From Eleusine coracana subsp. coracana (taxonomy: Eukaryota; Streptophyta; Magnoliopsida; Poales; Poaceae): DNA of 64,000 bases. A program made the position numbers and the translations under genes. The notes beneath the pieces were generated by a model. The model searched no databases and was not told the DNA's origin. It was given only the letters and a program-made list of their open reading frames with translations. Below, in pieces: positions 1-11,083 of this stretch. The stretch is taken from positions 41,592,963-41,656,962 of the forward strand of contig CM064421.1 of assembly GCA_032690845.1 (NCBI GenBank), read 5' to 3'. How positions within the stretch are numbered: the stretch's first letter is position 1; every line of letters begins with the position of its first letter.

Positions 1-1047
1 TTGTGCAATCAAACTCACCATATTACAAGCAAAACAATCCTCTTTATTAGGCACAAGGAAAACCACAGTATAATGTCAAGTCTTCAAATAAATCATTATG
101 ACTAAGTGTATTTGTTATACTGTTGACTTTGCTAGGCAGCTTTCATTCAAGCTTAACTAGATTTGAACACCCATAGCAAAAGATTCCTGATTGTTTGTGG
201 CCCATTATCATATTACAAAGAAATGGTCGTCTGCTCAAGGATACCCACTCTATTCTAGTACCAGTAATCAAGCTACCAACGCCACAAAAGACGTCAAACA
301 CAACCTGTACAATGAATTGTCAATACCCTCTTTCTGAACAAAAAAAGGGTACATTTTAACCAGCAAATGACAAGCAAACAGTCAAACACAACAGATAAAA
401 GTTTTAATGCAACGCCCCACAAACTGTATTTTGCACATATTGATATACTGTAAGGTAATAAGGATATACCAACTTTACTTTGACCAATTTCCTTTTCACT
501 TTATTAGTAGAAAGCCTTTTCACATATTGATATATTGTAGGCAGTAAGGAGCAGGGCCTACAGTTCTATCGCTCTAGAGAAAACAAATCTTCAAATAATG
601 CTGAGTCAAATATAGTTGTATAAGACATTGGAGACAGAGGTTATTTGTGCAGTCTCCGCAATCACATGTTAAAACTTCAAACACGGTATAATGTTTTTTT
701 TTACAAATATTTGTCCAGAAGATGCTTTTAAATCATTGGAGAAAACCTCCCCCACATAATGAGTTAACGATATTAACTTTCACAAACACGAACATCTAAT
801 GCATTAAATTTCATACACCTAAATTAGAGACTGTTGTTACAGTACAAGTTGCAAGTGAAGGGTACAAAGACTTCCATGAAGTCCAGATCTGAGGCTTGAA
901 ATAGGCATGCCAATTAGGTCAACGAAACTGAACATGGCTACATGCTACTTCTAAGAACTTCCGCGTATTGGCACATAGACATACAAACAGTAAATCACGC
1001 CAAATCACGCCACTAGAACCTACACAGCGGTAAACATAGCATGTCTT
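1..1047. other. 3' flank of the BBR/BPC gene, no separate gene seen
   Basis: AT-rich sequence directly downstream (minus-strand sense) of the BBR/BPC stop codon. It probably holds the 3' UTR and polyadenylation region of that gene. I see no open frame, repeat or RNA gene that can be supported here. Confidence 0.5.
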
Positions 1048-2112
1048 TTACCTGATTGTAACAAACTTGTTTGTGCCATGCTTCGCCCAAAATGTCTTCA
1101 AGTCAATTGGATTATTAAGGTTGTATCCTTCACCAACCAGCTTCTCAAGCACCTTTTTGAATGCACCTTGGCTCATCTTCCTTCCGGCAATACGCGCACC
1201 TCGGCGCTTTGTGCTCATTGGCAGTGGATACGTCGAAATAGAAGTTGTGCAGCATGCAGACTGCCAACCACCTGCACCCCATCGGTAGCACTGCTGGGGA
1301 GTTCCAGTGCATGAGCACACAGGTGTCGGTATTCTTGAAAGATCAAAATCAATACCATTAATCACCATCCCCACAGCCTTCCTTGGCCCCCTCCCTCGGG
1401 ATGCAGGCCTATTGGCATTGGGTGCCCCATCCTCCGGTGGAGCAGCAACCTTCTTAGGCTTCTTTGGTTTTGGTGTCTTCGGCTGCCTACCCTGCTGCCT
1501 CTTCTTCACAGGTGGTTCATTCTTTACCACAGAAAGATCCTCAATCAGTGGTGCTTGCATGCTCTCTTCCTTTAATGGAGGAGGATCCTGTGTCTGCGGC
1601 TGTGACTGAGGCTGAGGTTGTGCCTGCGCCTGCGCCTGTGGTTGCATTATCTGGAGTGTGTGCACGCCATGTGCATCCGTCATCATCCCATAGCCAGTTG
1701 GGTGGTGATGCACAACATGGCTACCATGTCCAGGATGACCAACATGCCCAACAGGTCCGACAGGGAGATGATGAAGGACCTTCTGTTGCCGGGGATGCTG
1801 ATGCTGATGCTGATGCTGCGATGGGAGCAACCAAGCTTCATTGCGCACAAAGTCCATGTGTACAGAAGACGGCTCATTGGGCATGCCTCCAGAGGCACCA
1901 CCACAATCGCGGGGATGGTGCGAATGTTGCGGGTGGTGCTGGTGCTGGGCATTATGATGCCCATGGTGCTGCAAGAAGGTACTGCCATTTGGTAGCAGTG
2001 GCTTTGTGTCCCGGTCTGCGGTAACCGACGACATCAGCTGCAGGCCGAGATTGCCTTTCACCGTCTCGTAGAAGCCCCAATTCCGAATGCCCAGGCTGCC
2101 GTCGTCGTCCAT
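1048..2112 (-). CDS. BBR/BPC (BASIC PENTACYSTEINE / Barley B Recombinant) GAGA-binding transcription factor
   Basis: Single-exon frame of 354 residues starting MDDDGSLGIRNWG, the typical start of group I BBR/BPC proteins; an upstream in-frame extension is not family-like. The middle (about residues 45-170) is rich in His and Gln. A basic stretch at about 200-222 (KKRQQGRQPKTPKPKKPKK) is a likely nuclear localisation signal. Residues 266-354 are the conserved plant-specific DNA-binding domain with its cysteines (CSCTGTPQQC, ACC) and the C-terminal WAKHGTNKFVTIR signature. Members bind GA/TC dinucleotide repeats in the nucleus and recruit chromatin regulators; that is family knowledge. The last codons plus stop (AGGTAA) also look like a splice donor, but the protein ends exactly where the family does, so I read it as the true end. 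The length fits the family. A likely 5' UTR intron and a GA-rich leader lie upstream. Confidence 0.93.
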   Translation of the reverse strand: MDDDGSLGIRNWGFYETVKGNLGLQLMSSVTADRDTKPLLPNGSTFLQHHGHHNAQHQHHPQHSHHPRDCGGASGGMPNEPSSVHMDFVRNEAWLLPSQHQHQHQHPRQQKVLHHLPVGPVGHVGHPGHGSHVVHHHPTGYGMMTDAHGVHTLQIMQPQAQAQAQPQPQSQPQTQDPPPLKEESMQAPLIEDLSVVKNEPPVKKRQQGRQPKTPKPKKPKKVAAPPEDGAPNANRPASRGRGPRKAVGMVINGIDFDLSRIPTPVCSCTGTPQQCYRWGAGGWQSACCTTSISTYPLPMSTKRRGARIAGRKMSQGAFKKVLEKLVGEGYNLNNPIDLKTFWAKHGTNKFVTIR

Positions 2113-2168
2113 CTCGGCTAGTCCGACAAACAAATCCAATTCGAGGAACCGAAACTGGACCCGCAAAA

Positions 2169-2647
2169 CTGAATCTTTTTGTGGCTCTCTTCAACCCATC
2201 GCCACCATTGTCCTCCAATGTCCAATACCTAAACGCCCGTTCCCGGAAACAGGGAAAAAAAATCAAGAACCCATTAGAGATATGCTAGAAATTTCAAATT
2301 TCTGGGAATTTCAACCAAACCCTAGGTCTCAGCACCCATCCGAGACACCGCCCAAATCCGCACCGAACCAGGCCGATCCCAAGCTCGACAGATCCAGCGA
2401 GATCTCCATTGCATGACGGACGCGTCAAAACCGAATCTGGCGACGGGGATCTACCGAAAGGTGCAGATTTGGGCCGGCTTGACGGAAGAAGGAAATGGCA
2501 ATAAACAGGCGGAGCCAAAATAATGAACGAAACCCACATGGCAAGAAAATAAAAATCCATCTTTCCCTGCTGCGCCTCTCTTGGAACACGGAGCCGTCGC
2601 TAGCAACAAGCTCTGGGCAATTAAAAACGAGAGCTTTGGGGGCTTAC
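2169..2647 (-). other. Probable intron in the 5' UTR of the BBR/BPC gene
   Basis: On the minus strand a good donor (TTCAAG then GTAAGCC, exon edge at 2648) is followed by a plausible acceptor (GATTCAG then TTTTGCGG, exon edge at 2168) 56 bases before the ATG. The position and sites suggest a leader intron. This is inference from splice-site quality only. Confidence 0.45.
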
Positions 2648-2696
2648 CTTGAAGAGGACTGCTGCCTCTAGGGTTCTTTCACTTCCTTGTGGGTGT

Positions 2697-2790
2697 GATG
2701 GGGAGAGAGAAAGAGAAAGCGAGGAGAGAGAAGAGAGGAAAGAGAAAGAGGGAGAGAGAGAAACGGATGAGAGAGAAGCGGGCAGGAATA
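2697..2790. repeat. GA/TC-rich tract in the BBR/BPC leader or promoter
   Basis: Nearly pure purine on the plus strand, with many GAGAGA and GAAAGA runs. On the sense strand of the BBR/BPC gene it is a TC-rich tract about 50 bases upstream of the proposed leader splice donor, so it lies in the 5' UTR or core promoter. GA repeats are the known target of this protein family. Confidence 0.85.
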
Positions 2791-2948
2791 GATGGCCGCC
2801 GGGGGCAGTAGCGCTGGATGGGGAAAAATAATGGGCAGAATACAATATGAGGAATAACTCGGGGGGCTGCTCTGAAATTTCTTGTTTTTCTGAGACGCCG
2901 GATTGACAATTTGACAGCACCATTCATCCAAGTCGCAGTGCTTCGGCA

Positions 2949-4729
2949 CTGATGCCATTTTTTTTCATGTGTCTGACCGATTTTTTATTTTTTTAGCACT
3001 TGTTTATCTGGCTCAACATTCCTCTTGTTTTACCTCCTGCTTGGATGCTTCCTGACGGCTGTGTGTTCACTGTGGGTGCATGTGCCACAGGTGTTACCAC
3101 TGGCTAAACCCATGAGATCATCTGTGGCTGTCTCGTGTTTCCTTTGAGTCTTTCGTACAGGGTTCCTGGGTTGATGCACATAAGCAAATCCATGGGAAGC
3201 ATATAAAGATCTATAAAGAGCGTGACGACCACTGTTCAGTTCGACCAAAAGGCGCCTCCATCCTTTTTTCCTCCTCTCCATTATCTCCCTTTTTTTTTGT
3301 TCCCTATGACAGTTATATACGAAGAACTCTGAATATCACGACATCTGAACTGAACATCAAGCGCTTAAAAATTCAAATGGTTCAATTCATCACTCTGTGT
3401 TGACGCTGCGTCCGATCAAGGATCACCATCCGTTTTCTCGATTTGGCAAGCCCTTTTGGGAGGACTTTCCTTTGTTTCGTTGCAGCAGCCATGCGAAGAA
3501 CCAAGAAAGAGCAGACAAAACTCACGACCTGCAGCAAGCATGAAAAGGAAAGTCCAACTTTGGTGCTACTACCCGTTCAACATTTGCGGCTCCGTCGTCC
3601 CCTACGACGACTGTTCACAACTTTTAGCAAAACAATGGCGGATTGTACAAGGGCTTAAATGCAAAAAGAAGAAGCAAGAAATGCGACTACGGATGTGTGT
3701 GAATAACTCGAAAAAGGGAGATCCTGATGTTGAACAATGAAACTGTCCATTTTTTCAGATGAACAGAGAAACTGTCTTCCTTCTTCATTGACGTGTTCTT
3801 ATTTTCTGAAATTCATTCGTTAGAACACAGAGTATATCGGTAGGCCCTAACCTCAACTTTGTAAAATACAGTGCAAAGGTTGAGAGCTCGCTGCTCCTTT
3901 TATTTTTCTATCGTCATAATAATGCAAAATTAATAGAGTCAATAAAAATAGAGCGAGTAAATGATAAAAGTCAATCTCGGTCTATACCTAAATGTTACAA
4001 TGAAGAATGTGATCACCTCCGTTATACTTGGGCCCCCTTTAAAATACATGATTTGATTCCTAAAACATAAGATTGCAGTTATATATTCATTGCAAACCTA
4101 CAAGAATTAAAAACACGGAACAACTTCTTATTAAGTATTTGAAAAAATCATTAAAATATTAATTCTTGTGTATGAAAAAGAGAGACCTTTTTCAAATAAC
4201 TATTTTACTTTTGCAACCAATTTTAGCACGTCTCGCAACATAATCATATTTTATTTTAATTAAGCAGATTTCAATTTGTATTATCGCCAACAAATTAAAC
4301 AAATTCCATTTGTACTATCAACAAATATAAAATGGAGAAAGTTTTTAAAAAATAAATTGAGTTAATAAAAGCTGAAAAATTAGTTTTTTATTTAGTAAAG
4401 TGATTCATTATCTTGATTTTTAAAATTTTATCTTAGATAAACTTTTTTGAGCCATCTCATCACTTCCATTCAGGAATTTTGATTCTGATCTAAAATCATG
4501 AGTTCGAGGTTGTGAGCCTAACCAGCGTAACACATTGAAAGTTCAAATTATATGTTGATTCTCCATCACATGCAATTCTTCTAGAACTTTAAAACCCGTG
4601 AGGCTGATCTTTGTGCAATTATTATATTTCTAGTTGTTCTTACTCATTTTCTTTCGAGAATACGGAGAAGAGTTGTTTATCTTTTCATAAGTAGATATTT
4701 AGTAGATAAACTTACAATGCGGTCCTATT
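2949..4729. other. Intergenic, AT-rich, no gene supported
   Basis: Short open frames here (for example 3030-3281 and 3443-3740) resemble nothing I recognise. At about 4211-4250 a stretch resembles the terminal sequence of the large solo LTR that follows and may be a relic of a related LTR. Confidence 0.5.
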
Positions 4730-5173
4730 TGTCATGCCCCTATCCGGGGTATGTCGTGTATTCCATACCAATCCCTAAATCAGTAGTTGGTATACACATA
4801 CAAATGATACAAAGTGATACGATGATCTTTATTTAGGTCCACGCAGGGACAATAGAGTCATACAAGTCAAGTTACAAGCCAAAGGGGAAAACATGTCTGT
4901 CCTAAAAGAAAATTACAAGCAAGCTTCTAGGAACTTTCACAGGCAACTCGAGCATAGGCCGCAACCTACTCGTCAAACTCCTCGATTGTTTCATCCTCAT
5001 CTTCATCCTTTGGAGGAATTTAGTCAAACGCAAGGGTGAGTACATAAGGTACTCCATAAGCTCTACCTCTAGCAAGAGGGTAATACATGCAAGGGTTTAC
5101 TTATGGAACCAATGGGGATTTTCAAGAGGGAAAACTGTTTTATAACTTTTGCTTGGTTGGACCTGAAGGAGAT

Positions 5174-7448
5174 TGAAAAGTCTAGATCTCTAGTCTTGAA
5201 TCAATGATGAGTTTTAGTGATAAATGACAATGCATGTTGAAACTAATATTTTATATAAGTTTATGAGTTTAATGTTAGGTTATGTTCCGGCATCAAGCAA
5301 AGGTCAAGAATAATATATTCATAAAGGCTATGGACCCATTACAAGATGATTGATTAATCGTATGTTAGAAATTCTCATATGGTGAAGATGCTTGACAAAG
5401 GATGATGGTAATCAATGTATTGATAAAGGTGTCGGTGGACATAATCAACACCCGTGCTTAAAGATAAAGACATATCATATGTTCAAATGTCAAACATAAT
5501 ATATTATTAATTCATGACAAGGGATGATATTGATGATAGTATTGATTGTTGGTACAAGCAACACATATACATAAAGAACATCAAGGCACTTCATGAAGGA
5601 GAATTAGACATCCCTATAGTTGATGTTGTCAAAATGATTATATTAATACTTGGTATTAAATAGAAATATCAATGCAAGTATTAGTTGGAATCCATGAGTT
5701 AATAAGTGACGATGGTCAAAGCAAGGATGTTATTATAAAATTCAAACATTAATTTTTAATGACCATTTACAAGAAGATAAAAGTCATGAATTTAGAAATA
5801 TCATCTTGGAGATTAAATTGATAAAGTAAATATATTATTGATGTTGGATACAAAGTAGTGTTGCATGAAAAGGCGGTGAAGTTTAGGCAAGACTCGGCTA
5901 CGATGGACCATGTGCGAGGGTGAAGGGCAAGCAAGAGGCTTAACGCCGAAGGACCAAAGGCAATAGTGAAGAGTGAGTTAAGTCTTAGCGCGATGAACCA
6001 TGCAAGATCATGTGAAGCTATGGCTTATTCACATCACTCATTTAACGGAACAAGAAGATGATGTTGATATGTCATAATGAGTGCAATTGACAAAAGAGCT
6101 AAAGATGAATATACAATATCAAACGAAGATCAAGTGGCTTGAATATAAGAAGTTGTGAAACTTTATAAGTGGATGAACATCAAGTTTATCTCATATGAAC
6201 ATTGCTCAAGCCAAAGGTATAATATTAGATATATATGCTTATTGATGACTAATCAAATAAATATTCAAAATGATCAATTGCTTATGGAGTTGGCAACCCG
6301 CGTAAAGAAGAATGAAGATGGTATGAAGGTATTCCTATTGACATAGATTTTCTAATTGCTATTGAGTATAGGAACGTTGTACTATAAAGAGGAATGCAAC
6401 TTTGATAGTTTTACTTATGTCTTGATGCTCAAATTGATCCAATAAATTTTTAGGAAGTGTTTAGCAAACCTATGTGTGATTTTGGAGCTTGGTAATAGCT
6501 GGGTTGGATAGCCCTTTAAATTATCTTTCTTTAGAGTATAAGATCACCTAAATCGGTCTTCGGAGTCAAAAGTTATGGGCATTTTTCTATCGGTTGTCTG
6601 CATGTATTGTTCCAATCGGCAGTGCCGATCCGGAACTCAGAAAAATGCCTTTTCCTTGCCCTCTATGGTTCTCTCATCGACAGTGCCAATCTGGACATCG
6701 GCAGTGCCGATGCGAGACATCCAGAGCCCTAAATGGCTAGTTTTTGAGCCTATCTATCGGCAGTGCCGATCCGGGTATCGGCAGTGCCGATGCGGGACAT
6801 TCAAAGCCCCAATGGCAAGTTTTTGAGCCTGTCCTATTTATACCCCCTTCGTTCCCAATGGTTGGAGTGCCAAAAACACTTCAAAGAATCATCCATTTGA
6901 GCCAAGAAAACGCCTCTTCTATGAGAGAGGAAGAGCAAAAATCCATTGTTGAGCACTTGAGCAAGTAAGCAATCATTGTGGCATTAAGAAAATTCGAGGA
7001 AAAGGGTTGAAAGAGACCCGATCAAGTGTGACCGAGCCCCTCAACAGAGATGTAGGACTCATTTGAGGAGTCCGAACTTCGGTAAACAATATTGTGTCTC
7101 CGTATGCTCCTTTATTTACTTGTTACTTTTTTATGCTCTAGAGTTTGCTCTTATAATTTGCTTAAATTACTAGATCTACTTGTGTAGCTTGTGTCTAGTA
7201 GTTGCTATATTGTTGTAGTGCTTCATATTAACTATTGTAGTCTTTTTATCAACCTAGTAACTACGAAACCAACTCAGATTTACTTTTAAACGACTTTCTG
7301 TTCCACTGTCGGCACTGCCGATTGAGCATCGGCAGTAGCCATCGGCACTGCCGATCGTACTGATTTTTTTTATTAAGTCTAACTTTGTAGAAATTTATAG
7401 AATCGCCTATTCACCCCCCCCCCTCTAGGCGATATCAAGGTCCTTTCA
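5174..7448 (+). repeat. 5' LTR of the SIRE-like element
   Basis: 2275 bp, TG..CA ends. A TATA-like box (TATTTATA) lies at 6835-6842, just after a cluster of short palindromes. The end (CTATTCACCCCCCCC then GGTCCTTTCA) is shared with the 3' LTR. Compared with the 3' LTR it lacks two internal stretches, seen at about 6920 and 6994, so this copy or its lineage has internal deletions. Confidence 0.9.
6615..6791 (+). promoter_or_regulatory. Cluster of paired 15-bp palindromes upstream of the LTR TATA box
   Basis: ATCGGCAGTGCCGAT (7-bp arms, one central base) occurs at 6615, 6697, 6756 and 6777, with a two-mismatch copy at 6676. The copies form pairs 21 bp apart (6676/6697 and 6756/6777) and the pairs repeat every 80 bp. 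The block ends about 45 bp before the TATA-like box, the usual place for enhancer elements. Similar copies lie in the 3' LTR (16236-16412), near both LTR ends (7308-7355 and about 18580-18622) and in the interior (10840-11021). A protein-binding role is inference. Confidence 0.6.
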
Positions 7449-7450
7449 AT

Positions 7451-7462
7451 TGGTATCAGAGT
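7451..7462 (+). other. Primer-binding site (initiator Met-tRNA type)
   Basis: TGGTATCAGAG starts a few bases after the 5' LTR end, matching the plant initiator Met-tRNA complement used by Copia elements; the following base is T where C is usual. Confidence 0.85.
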
Positions 7463-7518
7463 CTAATCTGTTCATTAAACTTAACCGCTTGGAGAGTTGA
7501 TGATCTCACAAGGTAAAA

Positions 7519-9043
7519 TGTCTCAAATTTCCTATGGTTGTTCTAGCGCATCGTTTTCTATCATTTCACAACCTTCACACGAGGCACCATATTTTGATGG
7601 CAAAATTATGCTTATAGGAGATCACAAATAATTTCATATTTTCTGAAGATAAGTCCTAAATTTTGGTGGGTTGTAGATGTGGGCTTTTCTCGTGCCTTGG
7701 ATCGTGATTCTCCAACACAAGGGCAAGAGAAATGCCTATATCTCAAGGCCCAAGCTACTAATGCTTTATTTGGTGCTTTGAACAGGGATGTTTTCAATGA
7801 GATATACAAGTTGAAGAGTGCTCATGCTATGTGGATTCGAATTCAAGAAATATATGAAGAATCCAACATGACAAGTGATATTTCCAACAATGAATTGGTA
7901 ATTGAGGATGATTGCTCCACCTCAAGCTTACATGATATTGATGATCATTCTCTTTCAAATGATTATATTAATGACGTATCAACTCCATTGACATCATCAT
8001 GTTTCCTTATGGACAAAGGTAACATGCAAGTAAAATTCCATGAAAGTCATAGTGATCATGATGATGTTGTTGATGTTGACGGTGATGATGATAATGATCA
8101 TGAGTATACATATGATGAGCTTGTTGCATTATTGCATATCATGGGAAGGTATATAAAATTAGAGGAGTCTAAAATAAAAAATCTATATGATGAAAATTCT
8201 TCTTTAAAAGACTCATTAGAGGAGCTAAAGCGGTCTTATGAGGATCTTAGTGAAACTCATGAGAAGCTCAAAGATGCTTATGATTCACTTGCTTCTAATG
8301 TTTTGGAAAGTACAAAAGTAGATATAAGCATTACACATAATTTAATTGATAATGTATCTACTTATTGCAATGATTTATGTGGTAACCCTTGTTGCTCCCA
8401 AGCAAATATTTCCCCGAACACTACATGTGACTTGGATTGCATAGGTGAAAAAGTGAAGCATAAGGGTCATGAAGTCAACAAAAATCACAAGAAGAACTAC
8501 AATTCTAACATGAGCAATAATCCATAAAAGAAAAAGAAGTTAGCTCATGTTATATGTTTCAAGTGTTCAAACACGGGACACTATGCCTCTATGTGTTCCA
8601 TGAAGATTAATGATGAGACCACACTTTCTAAGAAGAAAACAAGAAGAAGTAAAAGGAAGTGCTATAGATGTCATAAGAAGGGTCATGAAATTGTTTCATG
8701 CCCTAACATAACAAATGATGATTTTGAGTCATCCAAGAAGTGGCTCGCCGGCAAGAAAGCAATAATTAAGAAGCAAGATAAGAAAGTGGTTTGCATGAAT
8801 AAGAAGTGTATTTGCTACACTTGCCGAGAAAAGGGACATATTGGTAAAAATTATCCCATGGGTAACATTCCTAAGCCTATTAATTCCAAAGATAATAATT
8901 TGCTTAAGAAAGCTAGAAGTGGTAATAGTATTGCAAATGTTGTTAGCTCACACAATGCTAATGCAAAGGTCATTTGGGTGCCTAAATCTCTTGTGACTAA
9001 CATACTAGGACGCAATGTAACTTGGGTGCCACGAAATGCTTGA
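7519..9043 (+). pseudogene. Decayed Copia gag with zinc knuckles
   Basis: From an ATG at 7519 the frame reads through APYFDG, a usual early gag motif, then shifts by one base near 7600. It continues as a gag-like region (VVDVGF, then a KAQATNALFGAL block) and an acidic and coiled-coil middle part. An in-frame TAA at 8525-8527 breaks it. The same frame then continues with CCHC-type knuckles: CFKCSNTGHYASMC, CYRCHKKGHEIVSC, and CYTCREKGHIGKNY, in which the last Cys is Tyr. The frame ends at 9043. Gag packages element RNA into cytoplasmic particles. With one frameshift, one stop and a damaged third knuckle this copy is probably non-functional. The order of motifs matches SIRE/Maximus gag. Confidence 0.8.
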
Positions 9044-11083
9044 CTTGCTTAATAGGTACTTGAAGATGCATTGAAAAATTGACACACTTGATATGATTTA
9101 TGTTGAACATCTTAAGTCAAGATTCTTTCAAATTGGTATTCCTCATCAGTTATGGAAAGGATGTCAAGTATGAAAATTAATGGTCTACAACCCCAACCAA
9201 TGTCATCTCGGTAACAAATGTTTATATTGAAAGTATCTATGCTCTAGCCTTATGTAGACTTAATTCATTGTTCATGCATATCATCCATGTATGTTGCTTG
9301 CACACTTCATTTGTACAAATTTGAGAAAAGTGATGGTTACCATGTTTCGGGAGGTACTATATCATTCCATATATATTGCAACCCCAAAATGAGAATGAAT
9401 TCTTATTGATGCTATAATAGTTTTTGAAAAGTTTTTCAGTAAACTTCAAAATATTTAGAACGGTTTGCAAAATTGCTAAAAAGTATTTGAACATATTCAT
9501 TTGTGAAAACAAAAATGTGATTTGCAAACAAAATGTTTTATTATATCAAAACAAACCATTTATAGAAAAACTTTCAAAATAAATTATTTTGCAAATTTCT
9601 CTAATTGATCATTGTGAATCTTTTGGTATTTAAAATTGTTTTATAAGACCAATGGTTTTGAAAATGGTATTAGAATTGAAAAATTCCTCGAAAAACTATC
9701 TTGACCATTTTCAGTCCTATTCTAGCATCAAGTGAGTCTTTCCACTAGAGCCATATATTTTGTATGTATGGGTTATGGTGGTATTTATGATTCATAAAAG
9801 AGTAAATTCAAGTGACTCGTCACCTTACTTAAAATTTGTATCAATGGAGCTTTGATTTAATTATGAGAATTCTTTTGATCATCCTTGAGACAATGAGATA
9901 CTCATGCTTCTTTTATTACTAAGTGTAAAGGGTTCGTCTTGTTGATTTGTTTAATGAAGGAGCATGAATAACTTATTTGTCTTCTCTTTGCAATGAAAAT
10001 ATTGTTGTTAAGACTAACCATGTGCAAGGGAATTGAGAAGATCAAACATGAATAGTAAAGCTCAAAAAGACTTGGTGGAAGAAAATTTGAAGCAATGTCA
10101 AACCTCTTCAAGATATTGGTAGACATGGATAAGAGCTTGAGCCGATGATATTGGGTTTCTCAAGGCAAGATGGCGGGTCTATCATGAATAAGCTTGTGGA
10201 GGGATCAAATATGACTTGCCATATTATAATGATGATGACTAAGTTTATTAGTGCAAGCTCAACATGAATGATGATTGTTTGACAATAAAGAGGAAATCCA
10301 ACTATGACCATGCATAAAAATTTTATTATTATCATTGAAGATTTCGCATGTACCATCTATTCTTGTCAATGGTTGAGTTGGACATCATGGAGGATTTTGA
10401 GCTTGGTATATATTCTTGATGGTTTGCATATGCAAAAGATTCTAAGCTCTCGAATTATTGAGCACATTGAGGTAACTATCTCTATGCCTTATATAAGTTC
10501 TCGCTTTCCTAATAATAAAGAGCAACTAGATTTGATTCTATGTTTTTGCATGTTGCTCTATATCACCAATCATGTCTTGACACAGGCACTAGCTGCTCTT
10601 TGTGATTATTCCTTTGTGGTCTTGCATGAAAATTTTATGCGCTCATCATGATTGTCTTGTTATATATTAGGATTTGCTTATATGGTAGATTGTTATGCTT
10701 CATGTTATCTTCTTTTTAAGCAATCTACATGATTTAATGTTTTTCTTCATATAGAGGGGAACAAATTACCTGTTTTGGTAAAGTCAAATGCTCAATATCC
10801 CAACTAATTTTATTCTACCGACCTCTCTATTTTGCACTCATCGGCAGTGCCGGTGATCTTCATCGGCAGTGCCGATCCTACTATATAGAGGCGCTATAGA
10901 GCACAAACATCTCTCTCTTTCTGTCTTGCTAGCATCGGTAGTGCCGATGGCTCCATCGGCAGTGCCGGTCATGACATCCAGAGATCACCTTTTTTGTCTA
11001 ATTTCCATCGGCAGTGCCGATCCCCCTACAGAGAGTTAAAAAAAAAGGGCAAAAATTATTTTTCTTCATATGGCTTATGGTAT
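9044..11083 (+). other. Non-coding interior of the SIRE-like element
   Basis: AT-rich sequence where pol would be expected. Short frames (for example 10304-10651) show no protease, integrase or reverse transcriptase motif. The end (10840-11021) carries five palindrome copies of the LTR type, including pairs 22 and 21 bp apart. Confidence 0.6.

Noticed and set aside
2649..2958. Frames of Glu/Arg or Ser/Leu repeats
   Set aside because: Translation of the GA/TC tract upstream of the BBR/BPC gene.
9902..10651. Short frames in the Copia interior, checked as possible pol or envelope remnants
   Set aside because: No integrase, protease or reverse transcriptase motifs; composition is plain AT-rich.
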